A stretch of 64,000 bases of DNA from Pyropia yezoensis (Eukaryota; Rhodophyta; Bangiophyceae; Bangiales; Bangiaceae). This document shows positions 50,101-60,315 of the stretch, piece after piece. A program made the translations under genes and the position numbers. Under the pieces are notes generated by a model, which saw nothing but the letters and a program-made list of their open reading frames with translations, had not been told where the DNA came from and did no database searches. The stretch covers positions 15,505,816-15,569,815 of the forward strand of contig CM020619.1 in assembly GCA_009829735.1 (NCBI GenBank). Direction: 5' to 3'. The stretch's first letter is position 1. Every line of letters begins with the position of its first letter.

Positions 50101-51032
50101 CGATGGACGTCCTCGGGGATGACGCGGACGCGCTCGCCGCGGCGGGCCGGTCGGCGGCCGCCGCCGGCGGGGGGGGGGGAGGGCGGCCGAAAAAGGTGTG
50201 GGACCGCGTCAAGAAGCGGTACGTGGGGGTGGACACGCCCGCCACCCGTGGCGTCGGCTCCCTGCCCGGCGCGCTCGCCGCCGCCGACGGGTCGGCGTAC
50301 AAAAAGTGGCTCGCCGGCCGCTCCTCCCGTCGTGGCGGCGGGGGTGGCGCCGGCGGCGGCGACGCGGCCGCAGCCGCAGCCGCCGCCGCAGCAGCAGGCG
50401 CTCGTGGGGGGGACGGCGATGGGGGGGACGCCCGCGCGCTGCCCCCAACGGGCCTGGGCGGCCGCGACCTCCGGGCGGGCGCGTACGGCCGGGGGCGGGG
50501 CGTTGCGGCGGTGGCGGCGGTCGCGCGGCGGGTAGCCGACGCCGACGGCGGCGCGCTGCAGCCGCCGCCGCCGCCCCCGGCGGCGGTGGGGACGGCGGCC
50601 GGCGCCGGCGCCGGTGGTGGCAACCGGCCTGGCGGCGGCAAGCCCGGCGGCGGCGGCGGCGGCGGGGGGGGCGGCGGCGGCGGCGGCGGCGGGGGGGGCG
50701 GCGGCGGCACCCCCGCGGGGGGGCGGGCTTCAGAGCTCCGCACCCCCGCGCAGGTGGCCAAGGCGCGCAAGCTAAAGGCCCGCACCGCCGCGCGGGGCGC
50801 GGCCAAGGACCGGGGCGGCAGCGGCGGTGGCAAGGGGGGGAAGGGGTCTGCCCGGCGGGAGGGCGGGACGGGCATCAAACGGCCGGGCAAGATGGACAAG
50901 GGCGCCGCGTTTACACGCTCCAAGGTGATTGTGCGGCCGGGACGGGTGGGGGCGGGGGGGGGGGGCCGCAAGGGGGGGCGAAGAAAGGGGCGGGGGGGGA
51001 TGGGCGGAGCCGCTAGCGCGCTGTGCCGCTGA
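47184..51032 (+). CDS. DBP10: DBP10/DDX54-type nucleolar DEAD-box helicase
   Basis: Required in yeast and plants (RH29) for 60S ribosomal subunit maturation in the nucleolus. Start ATG 47184 (MDMDLDADAGGFPTVDE), 1,282 aa. Motifs: GSFEALGLDPRLVTALHRRG, YRFPTPVQRRVIPAVL (Q), VAMARTGSGKTAAFLAPLL (I; this exact string marks the DBP10 branch), LSPTRELALQTF (Ia), STPGRLLQLA (Ib), LDEADRLFEP (II), LVSATMP (III), VTDVAARGLDLP (V), FVHRSGRVARAGRPG (VI). The DBP10 C-terminal domain is recognisable: DRSRFFLAAS, then KKVWDRVKKRYVGVDTP and SAYKKWLAGRSSRRGG. Between and after these are Gly/Ala-rich inserts that make the protein about 300 residues longer than yeast Dbp10. The basic tail is typical of nucleolar proteins. 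Confidence 0.94.
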   Translation: MDMDLDADAGGFPTVDETAPDGFPAVDLDQLFTAARRVPRGRAARRPDPAAAGAASRDGDGDGGDEDGDGDGAGVSAATAHLDGLVHFSSDEEEGADATGGRGWKAGAARKKAAAAATAVGGAPPPPTPAAAKPPRAGSFEALGLDPRLVTALHRRGYRFPTPVQRRVIPAVLAGGDVVAMARTGSGKTAAFLAPLLHRLAAEGGVAAAADGRGAGVPAGAAGPAALVLSPTRELALQTFRFAGEYARNLPAGRTAASVVVGGEPLGAQFAALSASPPLLISTPGRLLQLAAEMKGRFTLGRVGVLVLDEADRLFEPALAAETGALLALASAAGRQTLLVSATMPRAMAEFARTRLRADAATVVRLDAERSLSPLLAVGWYLVRPDERMAALAFLLRQLLDDEGNPAGDDGQCPPAGGSRRSRRGGGGGGDGGGGGGPPSGGGGGGPSVVVFAATRHRVEEVLAIASAAHLVPLSAPAVAVHGQMDQAARSAAMAAFRRRESRLLIVTDVAARGLDLPHLDAVVHADYPPAPKLFVHRSGRVARAGRPGVCHALVTPAELPYVLDTCLFLSRPPVMAGAAGAAAAAAGTGGGDGGDAPAPPIPAGALGLSTPVGGAAALASSFAFGALPGAAVDAEAAALAAAAGASSGAGADLAGLAKAAANAHGLYVKTRPAPSGASVARAKALLSSSPGGGRGGGGGGGGVAAAAGVPAAAAGGALGLAVHPWWAHLAEDAGVRAATSAAAAAAAAANGTVVGGTAAGGQPAGRPPPALGGGGVGGSVAPYTISAATVRGWRPRDSVVVTPAALAAGVRRSRTAAAAVAAAAAAADAAGADAPLAVGADGVAALAAAAAAGGRGDGGGRRGRRRRGKAAAGGDTDAPMAAGGGGGGEGGGGVAAARRAAAAEDRSRFFLAASPGAVAALADTAYAVSSGGAMGATPAGGSRAFRRSGSGPAGGAAPMDIAALAAAVGDATMDVLGDDADALAAAGRSAAAAGGGGGGRPKKVWDRVKKRYVGVDTPATRGVGSLPGALAAADGSAYKKWLAGRSSRRGGGGGAGGGDAAAAAAAAAAAGARGGDGDGGDARALPPTGLGGRDLRAGAYGRGRGVAAVAAVARRVADADGGALQPPPPPPAAVGTAAGAGAGGGNRPGGGKPGGGGGGGGGGGGGGGGGGGGGTPAGGRASELRTPAQVAKARKLKARTAARGAAKDRGGSGGGKGGKGSARREGGTGIKRPGKMDKGAAFTRSKVIVRPGRVGAGGGGRKGGRRKGRGGMGGAASALCR

Positions 51033-51279
51033 GGACTCGAGCCGGTGGGAGGGGGCAGGGTTGGGGCCGCATGCCATGCGAGCAGGGGTCCCTTTTGTGC
51101 ACGGACCACGCGTGGAGGCGTGCTGGCCTCGGCTGGCCGCCCGCGTTTGCTCGCTCGTTCCTCTCCCGCGTGGGCTGTGGGGCAGCACCCGCGTGGCAGC
51201 TATCACGCCGCCACCGCATGCCCGGTTGCCCCCCGCCCTACCTCTGCCGCGCCCATCCCTCCCCCCCCTTCCTACCCTC

Positions 51280-53138
51280 CTATCCGTCCGTAATGCGGTA
51301 GCCAAACGCGTCCAGGTCGGCCGCCCACAGCCGCGCCGCCCGCACCCGGTGCTTGCGGGGCGTGTACAGCGCCCGCACCGCCGCGGTGGCGCCCGTCGAC
51401 CGCCCCCCCGGCGGGGGCGCCGTGCCCAGCGGCGCGGCCGCGTCCACCCCCGCCGCCGCCGCGGCGGCCCGCCAGCCCGGGTGCGCAACGTCCAGCAGCG
51501 CCGGCACCGCGTCGCTCAGCGCCTCGTACCGCCCGACATAGTCGTAACGGATGCCCGCCCAGCCGCCCTCGTCAGCGGCGGCGGCGGCGGCCCCACCGCC
51601 GCCGCCGCCCCCGCCACCGCCGCCGCCGCCGCCGCCGCTGCCGGCGGCGCCCCTACCCCCCTGCCCCCCCGCGGGAGCCATGCCACACAGCTCCACCGCC
51701 GGGCGCACCGCCCGGGGCATCCCCCCCCCCGCGCGGGTCATGTAGACGAGGAAAAACCCAAACGTCAGCAGCTGCACCTCTGCCTCGGCCGCCTCCAGCG
51801 GCGCCCCCCGCACCGCCGCGATAAACGCGCGGTACGCGTCGCTGCCAAGGTCCACCGCCCCGCCCGCCACGGGCGGCGCGCCGCCGGGCGCAGCCGCGGC
51901 GGCGGCGCCCGCCGCGGCGCCCACCGCCGCGGGGGTGGTGCCCGCAAGGTAAAAGGCCGCCGCGCGTGCCAGGGGGGACCGCACCAGCGCCACTCGCCGG
52001 ATGTCGGTGCGGGTGAGGAAGCGCTCCCGGTCGCGCAGGCTGTAGGCCGCCAGCGGGCGCAGGCCCCCCGCACCCCCACCGCCGCCGTCACTGGCAGCAG
52101 CAGCAGCAGCGGCGGCGGCGGCTGCCGCCTCCCCCCCTCCCCCCGCGTCGACCGCGTCGGCGGCGGCGCCCAGCCGGCGGAGGGTGGCCAGCACCGCCCC
52201 CGCCGCGGCGCCCGGGACGGCACACACCAGCGACCGCCGCCGCTCGTCCACGTACAGGGACGCCAGCAGGGACGCGTCGGTGAGCACCCCACGGGGAACC
52301 CGCAGCACCGCGTCGGCGGGCGCGTCGGCCGCCCGCCACGCGGCGGCTGCCGCGGCGGCGGCGGCCGCTGCCGCCGCGGGCGGCTCGCCGCGGCGCGCCG
52401 CCGCGGCGGCCGCCCACGCGCCCAGGGGGGTGCCCCCCCCCGCCGCCGCGGCCGCCGCCGTCGCCGCCACCGTCGCGGCCGTTGCGTCTGCTACCGCCGG
52501 CGCGGGTGCCCCCCCCCCCCTCCCCCGCCACCACCTCTTGGCGCCCCCCCCGCGTCGAGCGCACCCCCCCCCACCCCCGCCCCGGTCGCCGCCCGCCACG
52601 CGCGCGCCCGCGCGGTGGCCTCATCCACCCCCACCACCGCGTCGGCGGGGCCCCGGCCCGGCCCGCGGCGGACGCGGCGCGCCTCGGCCGCCAGCGCCGC
52701 CGCCAGTGGCACGGGGGCGCCAACGGAAAAGGCGCCCCACCCACCCCCACCACCGCCACCCCCACCACCGCCGCCGCCCCCACCCCCACCGCCACTGCCG
52801 CCGACGCTAGCAGCGGCGGCACTCCCCGGCGCGGGCACCACCGGCTCCCTGGCGGGGGCGAGCGCCGCCCGCGCGGCGGCCGCCACCCCCGCCCCACCGC
52901 CGCCGCTGCTGCCGCTGCCGCCGCCGCCACCCCACCCCCCTGGAGGCGCCGACGCCGCCGCCCACACCAGCACTGCCCCCGCGGCGAGCGTCGCGGCCGC
53001 CCGCCGGCGGGCGGTCCGCGGCGGCGGCGGCGGCGGCGCGCTGGCGCCAACGGGCGGCGGCGGCAGGGGCCATGGGAGGAGAAAGGCGCGGCGGAGGAGG
53101 GCCACCAGGGGGGGGAGGGGTGACCGGGAAGGGGGCAT
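51280..53138 (-). CDS. Golgi-type carbohydrate sulfotransferase, frame change at poly-C
   Basis: Sulfotransfer_2-type enzymes (HNK-1/chondroitin family) move sulfate from PAPS to sugars in the Golgi; in red algae such enzymes are candidates for sulfated galactan synthesis. The N-terminal frame from ATG 53138 (MPPSRSPLPPLVALLRRAF) has one membrane span near residues 45-63 (AAATLAAGAVLVWAAAS) after basic residues, so a type II topology. The catalytic frame holds the 5'-phosphosulfate loop SLVCAVPGAAAGAVLATLRR, the 3'-phosphate motif RRVALVRSPLARAAAFYLAG, WAGIRYDYVGRYEALSDAVP and the ending RAARLWAADLDAFGYRI. The two frames meet between 52599 and 52491, where C runs of 12 (52509-52520), 8 and 9 lie. 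I infer one gene of about 619 aa with a homopolymer length problem. The family's basic residue at the Lys of 'PK' in the first loop is Gly here. Confidence 0.75.
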
Positions 53139-55879
53139 GGTGGCGTCGTCCAGGGGGGCTGGTGGTGCCGCGCGAGGGCGCGGCGGAGGGTGGAAAAAGA
53201 GGCTGGAGGCAGAGGGGGGAGAGGGAGGGCCCAGCGCTAGACGAGGAAGGGTGCAGCCAGCGCAGCAGCGACGGGTAGGGGTAGGTCAAGCCAGCAGCTG
53301 GTAGCAGGGGGAGGAAAGGGCTTGCTCGTGCCCGTCGGAGCGGCGGGGAGGGCGAGCGGCCGCAATGACGGGGACAGGAGTCTCGGCAATGGGCTGTTGG
53401 CAGCAGGCGCGGGGCTCTCGTGGGGAGTGTACGACCTGTCCAGACGGGGTCGGTCAATGAATGAGACGAGACACCGCCAGCACGCTGACAGACCGGCGCG
53501 GGTGGACGAAAAGTCGGCTTGTGACTGGCGAGCGGAAATCAGAGAGATGGTAAGCGGTCTCTTTTGCGTACTCTCCGGGTATCCAGCATACCGCTGGCAC
53601 CTGGCTTTGCAGAGGCTTTGGGATCCAGTGTTTGAAAAAATAATACTGTATTATTTTGTCTTTGAGAGACTCACAAAAGCCCTCTTCGGAGGGCTTTCGA
53701 ATCGGGGGAAAAGCCTGCTTCACCGTGTCTGTCATAGCCGGCCGCAATACCTTCCTGCTGTCTGTACCAGTTGCCTTAGATGCTACTTCCTGGTCTTCCC
53801 CCGCCCGCCACACCCCCGCCCCTCCCCCGCTCCAACCCCCCCGCTCCCGCTCCACCCCTCGCCGACCCCATGACTACAGCCGCCCCTACTCCCGCCCGCC
53901 CGACTCCTACCCCTCACACACCCGCCCCTGCCCCCCCGCCTGCAGTGACGCCAAAGAATGCATAACAACGACGGCACCAGTTGCACAGCGCACCGTCGCC
54001 AACGTCTGCCGAGTAGACGCCCCGTGCTTACCATCTCCAGCACCCCCGGCGGGACGAGGCAGTCCGCCAAGGTCCACCGTGAAAGAAGTGACGTCCGGCG
54101 GGCGTTCCAACATTCCCCTTCCCCCACCTCCTCAGTTCTCATAACATTGGTCGAAGCCAGCGCGGCTGGCGACGCCAGCAACCCATCAACCCTGTCACTC
54201 ACCCCCCGTCCCCCCCCCCCTCCGTACCGTCGTTGCGGGACCTCCGCCAAGTGACCGCCTTGCCACGGCACGCAAGATGCTGCTCCGTGCAGCGATGGTT
54301 GCCTCACCTGTCGAGGCCACGACGACAGTGGCCACAACCCGTCGGGGAGGCGGCGGCGGCTGCGAGGGGGGGGGCGACATGGGCGCCTTCCCAGCATCTC
54401 TGCAAAGATAGCGACGGGGAGGAAGATGCGGACGCGGCCATAAACAAGCGAGGCGGCCGGACGAGAGCCGCCAACAGGCTAGGGTCGAGCACAGCGGCGC
54501 GCTGAGGGTGACGGCAACGATGGCGACGAGAGTGCCAGCACCGCAACGCGGAGGTCTTGGGGAGGAGAGAAGAGAGGCAGGTGGTCGCGGGAGGCAGAGC
54601 CGCGTCTGCCTGTGTGACCCTCGCCCTCCTCAACAGCCCTCGCTTGCGAGCTGCGTAGCGCAGTGGCCCACCCTCCCGCTGCGAACCGAACGCCCTCCGA
54701 GACCTCAAGTGGTGGCGGGCGCTGCCGGGCAAGGGACAAGCGAGCTGGAGGGCAGACGCCTCCGCTCAACCCCCCTACCGTGCCGTCGCCGGAGTAAAAA
54801 TTTCAGCGTACGCGGGCCGACGCGGGCTCCGCACCAGAAGCTGACAAGCGCAGGCGCGCCGAATTGTACCGACTCCCAGCTGTGCCACTTCCCCACGCCC
54901 ACTGGGCAGCCACAGAGCGATTCCCTCGAATGGTCGGAACTAAATCGTGACCGGAGGCACTTGACTTCGAAAAACTGGGGCACTTTGAGGGAGGCTTTGG
55001 CGGTGGGGCCAAAGCCCCTACGAAGACCCCCCAAAATCCGGCTTTGATCGTATCCCAAGGCCCAAATAGCTATTTCAGCTTTGCGAGCCAATGCAAATGC
55101 TCAGAGTCGACCGCTCACGATCCCGGTACAACTTCAGCGAGTGAACGGCTGGTGGGAAGAGCCCCCGCTCGCATGACGTGTAGGTCCCTCGACATCCCTG
55201 TCACCGCAGCGCCCCTCTCGCGCAACCTGGCCTCCGCCGACGCGGCGCTCGTACGTGCTTTCCCACGTCGATCCTCTATGCTGACTCGCTGGCACCGCCC
55301 GCGGCTACTGTGCGTGTGTGCTGGGATCCTGCAGGATCACCAGCTGGTAGCCGCCTGGCGGTCTCAATCCCCTCTGTGGTCGCTTCCGCCACACGGCTGT
55401 ACGGATGGCCCGCCTTTTCGGTGCCGCCACCAGCCGGGGGCGGCGGCAGTGGCGGCGGCGGCGGCAAGGGCGGCGGATTCGGTTGCATCGGCGGCAGTGG
55501 TGCACGGCTGCAGCGGCGGCAGCGGCGGCGGGGCGGTCACGTCCGTGGTGGTCGCCGAGGCCGGCGGGCGCCTGTAGCGCGCACCGTCCCTGCGTCTGGG
55601 CCGGGGGGTCGTGGGCGGTCAAGGGGCCGCGCGCCGGCGTCTCTCACCAGAAAAGGCGGCTGCCAACAAAAGGAGCAGACGAACGATGACAAGAAGAGAA
55701 GAAGAGAGAAAAGGAAGTGGGCATGCGCCGGCCCCAGACGCCAACAGCGCTGCAGACGCCACCGCCGGTCCTAGCAGCAGCCCCTTCTCCCCCCGCTCCC
55801 GCCGTGAAGGTGCCCCCAAATTCAGCACTCCCTCGCCCGCCCCCGCCCCCCCCCCCTCCCCCTTCTGTCCGCCCTCCAT
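53139..55879. other. 2.7-kb spacer, no recognised gene
   Basis: Between the sulfotransferase start and the protease 3' end. Contains a cluster of hairpins in an AT-rich island (53637-53697) and C-rich DNA (53800-53950). Open frames on both strands are short and without motifs. A frame at 54705-55091 (-) has mixed composition (GYDQSRILGGLRRGFGP) but matches nothing I know. Confidence 0.45.
53637..53697 (+). other. Adjacent perfect hairpins, one with TTCG tetraloop
   Basis: AAAATAATA-CTG-TATTATTTT (53637-53657) is a 9-bp perfect stem. Nineteen bases on, AAAGCCCTC-TTCG-GAGGGCTTT (53676-53697) is another 9-bp stem closed by the very stable C(UUCG)G loop. A weaker GTCT/AGAC stem lies between. Function unknown: a structured RNA, a 3'-end signal or the end of a mobile element are all possible. 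Confidence 0.6.
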
Positions 55880-58363
55880 TTAGGTGTTGGCCCGGATAAA
55901 AGCGCGCGCCGCGCTCGTCGTCGCGTAGTAGTCTGGGTTGATGGTCGGGCAACGGTCCCCCGGGCTGTCGGGGCTCCCATACCCGTACGACACGAGGCCA
56001 TAGACGCGGAAGAAGGCGCGGCCGCCGACGGAGAGGCGTTCAAAGAGTGGGCCCCCGCTGTCGCCATTGCAGGTGGCCTGCGAAGAGCCGAGGCCGCCAC
56101 ACACCTGCACCGCCTCGGCGGCGGGGGAGCCCACATTGTCGGGCGTCCCCCGCCGCACCCACCACGCGTTGCACTGGGACCACGCGTCGATCCGCACGGT
56201 CGCGAGGAGGAGGGTGGGTGATAGGCTGCCCCGGACCACCCCGTTGGTGTTGCCAAAGCCCGCCGTGGCGAGCGTCGTGCCGCTGCGGGGGAAGCGGGTG
56301 AAGGTGTTGAAAAAGGCGGGCGCCACGCCCGCCGCGAGGTACTCGGCCGCCGTCGGCGGGTTGCCAATGGTCAGGACCGCCACGTCATTCATGAGGGACT
56401 CCCCGTCATAGTCGGGGTGGATGACCGCTGCAATGATCTTGGGGGGTGCGAGGAGAGAGAGGGGGGGGGGGCGCGGCGGGCGCGCGCAGGTGGGAGGTCG
56501 AGCGGCAGGGACGCGGTGGGAGCGGGGGAGCGTGGCCGCCACGGCAGGACGCGTTAGTCGGGTGGCCCCACCAGAGCGCCCGCCCCTCGTGACCTCCCCG
56601 CGGACGCGCGGGAGGACGGCGACGGCGGCCACGGCGGCGGGGGCAGCGGGTACTGGCGGCGGGCCTCTGGCCCCAACGGGGGGGCTCTCTCACCCGCCCC
56701 CCCCCCCCCCCCTCCCCCCCCACCCCCCCTCCCTCCCCACCAAACGTACCGGCCGCTCAAAGCCCGCCGTGACAAGCAAGCCCCCAATGCGGACAAAGTC
56801 CCCGCTGGCCACCACGTCCGCGTCTTCCAGGCAGTGGGCGGCGGTGAGGATCTTGTTGGGCGTGATGAGCGAGCCCCCACACTGCGTGAGGGCGGGAGGG
56901 GGGGGGGAACCGGGAGAGAGACAGGGCGGGGGGAGAGGCGGACCGAGGAGGGCAAGGGGGAAGACGGAGTGGGGTTGGTGGGTGGAAGAGGGGGTGAGGG
57001 TGGGGGGGGGGCGAGGCGGGGAGAGGCGCGGCCGCAAAAGATTACCCAAAAATCAACGAGCATCCCCAGCAGCGGCCACCATGCACAGCGGCTCGTCCGT
57101 AGCGGGTGGCGGTTAGTGGCGGTGGCCGTGGCGGATGGGGCAGCCACAGCGGCGGTGTGGCGACGCACGCGCCCGTCGGGGGTGAGAAGCCGGCGCGGCG
57201 CGGCGCGGCAGCGGGGCGGGGCGCGCCCCGCCCGCCGGCCACGGCCGCCACACGAGCAATGGGGCGGGAGCGCGTCCCCCCCGCTGCGCATGCGGGGGGG
57301 GGGCGACAGCCCATGCACCGGGGGGGGGAAACGGCGGGCGGCCGGGCGGGCGGTGTCCCCCGCCCCCCACCCCCCCTTCCGTGTGGGCCCCTCCCCCCCT
57401 GGCCGCCGCCTGCCGACTGGCCACACGGGCACCCCCTCCCACGCCCCCCCCCCCCTCCCCCCCCACCCTCAACCGTCCAATCCCCCCCTCGTCGGGCCGT
57501 CGCCCGCCCCCGCGCCGCCGCGACGGCGGGGACGTACGTAAAAAAATGTTTGGCCGGCGTCGCGGAAGAAGAGCTTGGTGATGCTGCCGACCGCCGGCGG
57601 TGCGCGCGGAAGAGGCAAGGCGCGGCGACCAGGGATGGGGGGGGGGGGGGGGGGGAGGGAGAGGGGGTGCGTCACGACAGCGACGTGCAGTCACACCCAC
57701 AGCGGGAGAAAAACAGAAAAAGTAGAGAGAGGAGAAAAAAGAACAGAGAGAAAAAGAAAGGGCTCGTCAGCGCGCGCACGCTCCCGCAAGGTCTCGGCAG
57801 GTCGCCGCCGCCGCCGCCGCCGCGGCCCGCGGCGGCCGGGGTGCGTCCGCGCGGCGCCCCCACCGGTGAGCGTCGCTCCATTCCATCACGCTCCCCCTCT
57901 ACCCAGAGCCGCCAGTCCGCCGGCGCCCGACCACGCCCCCAGCCCCCCCCCCCCCCCCCCCCCCCCGCCCCCCCTTCTTCCCGCGACGCCATGTCACGTG
58001 TCGTACGTTTGAAGGGGGGGAGGAAGAGCACGGTGCTCCTCCTCCTTCCCCCCCCCAGAAACGACAAAAGAAACAAGAACAACAACAAAAAACGTACAAC
58101 GACGCGCCCCCCACCGCGTCGTTGGCCGTCACGGGCCGCCCATTGATGATGCGGCCTTGCCCCGCCCCAGCCGCGCCCAGGTCGACGGCCACCCCCCGGC
58201 TGCGGGACAGCCCCCGGTCGCGGAAGCGCTGCGCCGCCGCGCCGGGGATGCCGCCGCCGCCGGCTGCCGCCACCACCACCCCCACCACCACCGCCGCCGC
58301 GGCGGCGGCGGCGGAGAGGAGGACCGCCCGCACGCCGCGGCAGGAGGCGGTGCCCGCCGTCAT
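55880..58363 (-). CDS. Secreted S1A serine protease, four exons
   Basis: Chymotrypsin-fold protease, 333 aa when spliced. Exons (on - strand): 58363-58098, 57583-57538, 56881-56750, 56437-55880. All three donors read GTACGT, acceptors end in AG, and phases fit (2, 0, 0). Exon 1 has a signal peptide (residues 1 to ~44: VRAVLLSAAAAAAAVVVGVV, cut after GAAA) and the activation site GQGR-IING. Exon 2 completes FITKLFFRDAGQTFFY. Exon 3 gives CGGSLITPNKILTAAHC (His120). Exon 4 starts IIAAVIHPDYDG and has NDVAVL (Asp166) and CNGDSGGPL (Ser275). So the catalytic triad is intact. The residue six before the Ser (position 189) is Ala, not Asp, so trypsin-like Arg/Lys specificity is unlikely. It is the only gene here with clear introns. 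Confidence 0.93.
56438..56749 (-). other. Intron 3 of the serine protease gene
   Basis: 312 bp. Donor GTACGT directly after the FERP codons. Acceptor CCCCCCAAG preceded by a C/T-rich tract. Contains an almost pure C run (56697-56729 on the + strand, so G-rich in the transcript). Confidence 0.85.
56882..57537 (-). other. Intron 2 of the serine protease gene
   Basis: 656 bp. Donor GTACGT after TTTTTTTAC; acceptor CTCACGCAG. C/T-rich near the acceptor on the transcript strand. Confidence 0.85.
57584..58097 (-). other. Intron 1 of the serine protease gene
   Basis: 514 bp. Donor GTACGTTTTTTG; acceptor GGTCGGCAG. Contains a purine/pyrimidine strand-asymmetric tract at 57700-57770 and a C run at 57940-57966. 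Confidence 0.85.
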
Positions 58364-60315
58364 CTTGGACGGTGGGAGGGGGGTGTTTGCAGGCGCCTGG
58401 CGTCCCCAGTCTTGGAACACGATGGGTTGTGTTGCCCGGGTGCGCTTGAGTGGGTGGGGAGGGAGGGGCTGGCGGACGGTTTTCGGGGAGGGGGAGGAGG
58501 AGGTCGGGGCGAGGGAGCGGGAGGGCGAGCGAGCGCAGGACGTGGAGGGTGAGAGGGAGGACGTCGAGCGAGGGTGGCCGGGGGGATTGCCGTGCTTATG
58601 CCGACGGGAGTGGCGCCCCCGTCCCGGCCGGAAGGGCGGCGCCGCCTGGTCGTGGCTGATACCATTGCGCCCGCGCAGCGCGTGCGGGAGGGGTCGGCGA
58701 TGGACCAGGCGGACGCCCCCCACCGCCCGACGCTGCCGCCTCTGCCTACAGCGCCGACCGGGCACGGCGGCGGCCACCCCCGCCGCCCGCCCCCCTCAAG
58801 ACGCCCACCTCTACCGCATCTGGGGAACTTTGCCTCTTCCCCCCCGCGGCCGCTCCCCCATCCATGCCCGTGCCCCTTGACGGCCGCGGCGGGGCGGCAA
58901 AGCTCCCCCCTCGGGGGCGCCATTGGTCACTGGCCGTGGTGGCCGGCGCTCGCGACCCGCCGCCTTGACGTTGGCGGCCAGAGCAACCCCGCCGGCCGGC
59001 GGGCCACCCGCGCCCGCCCGCCTTTCCCGCCCGCCCACCCGCCGCCGCCTCGCTACCCGCCCGGCCGCCCGCGACCCGGCGCCGCCGCCTGGTGCGCCCG
59101 ATGGCCGCGAGACCGCGCGGCCAGTCGTCGGGAGCACGCCGTTGCCTCGACGTGTGGTACACATACTTGTGTGATCCCCGAAGCGTGGGGGAACAGATCA
59201 GAGGGCGTCAAGATTGGCTGTCTGTTGGATCATCTTCCGCAACTCAACGTCAAGTCAATAGAGAGCTTCGGCATGTGCCGAAACTCTTTAAACAATGATG
59301 GTGACTGAGGCTCTTAAGTGGCCTCCAAGGACCGCGTGGTGCTGTGGGAGTGGGAAGGGGGGGAGCGGAGGTCAAGGGGGGGGGTGGGGTGCGTCAGCGA
59401 GGGGCTTACCCCGTACTGGCACCTCCATCGGCTGGGGTGTGGTGCGCGAGGCGCTGGGGGATGGGCTCGGCGATGGGAGCGCCCGCTGCAGGACACTGCC
59501 CATCGTCTTGAGTGGGTGCGGTGGCGGGCGTCGTGGGGCCCATCCCCGCCGGCCGGCCAACCCGCACCCCGACCCTGCCTACCGTCTGGGGGGCTGTGCG
59601 TGTTGGGGCGAGGCGTATGATGACGGGCGGGAGGAGCCCCCCCCGGCACCTTGAAACGACACACCTACTTGTCGGACAGCCCCACCACCCGCGCGTTGGC
59701 GCGTCGCGGCGGCTGCCGCCTTGGCCTGCTGCCGCCGCCGCTGCCGCCGCCGCCGCTGCGACCGCCGCCGCCACCAACGGGGGAAGAGGCAGCAGCGGCC
59801 AAGGGGAGGGGGTGGGGGAGGGGACGACGGCAGTGGCTCGGGGCGGCTGCAGCTGCACCCCCTGCAGGGGGTGACTCTTCTTGTTGGCACGTCGCTGGCC
59901 CAGTGAGGGCTACGCGGGCCGCCCACGCGACGGCGGGGCAGGGGGGCGGCAGGGCGGCGGCGGCGTCGGCGGGGGCTGGCAGCGGGGCTGGCGACACAGG
60001 GGCGCCGAGGGGGTGACCCCCCCTCCCCCCACCCGCTGGCGCAGGGAAGTTGCTGTGTGGTGCCTATTTGCTATCCCCGAGGGTACCCCGGGCCCGAAAG
60101 AGAAGGGAGGGCGACGGCGTGTCGCCCTCTGGGCGGCCGCCGTCGCGCAGACTGGGGTAGCGGGGAGCGCGGAACACTGCGCAGTGGCGGCGGAGCAGGG
60201 TGGGCGGCAGTGCTGCGGCCGTGGCTGGCAGCCCCCTCCCCCCTCCCCCTCCCCCCTGCCTTGCTGGGGGGCAACCCCTTCTGCCGCCGCGCCTGCCCGC
60301 GTGTGTCGTCATCTA
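58364..60315. other. Spacer between protease start and methyltransferase end
   Basis: About 2 kb. No recognisable gene; open frames are Arg/Pro/Gly-rich. A short less GC-rich patch (59160-59310) holds a perfect palindrome TTCGGCATGTGCCGAA (59267-59282). The protease promoter should lie at the left end. Confidence 0.45.

Noticed and set aside
50929-53304. 791-codon + strand open frame
   Set aside because: It crosses the end of DBP10 and runs antisense through the sulfotransferase. It is Arg/Pro-rich without any motif, so a composition artefact.
56750-56881. CGGSLITPN...TAAHC as a separate small gene
   Set aside because: It is exon 3 of the protease; donor and acceptor sites and phases join it cleanly to exons 2 and 4.
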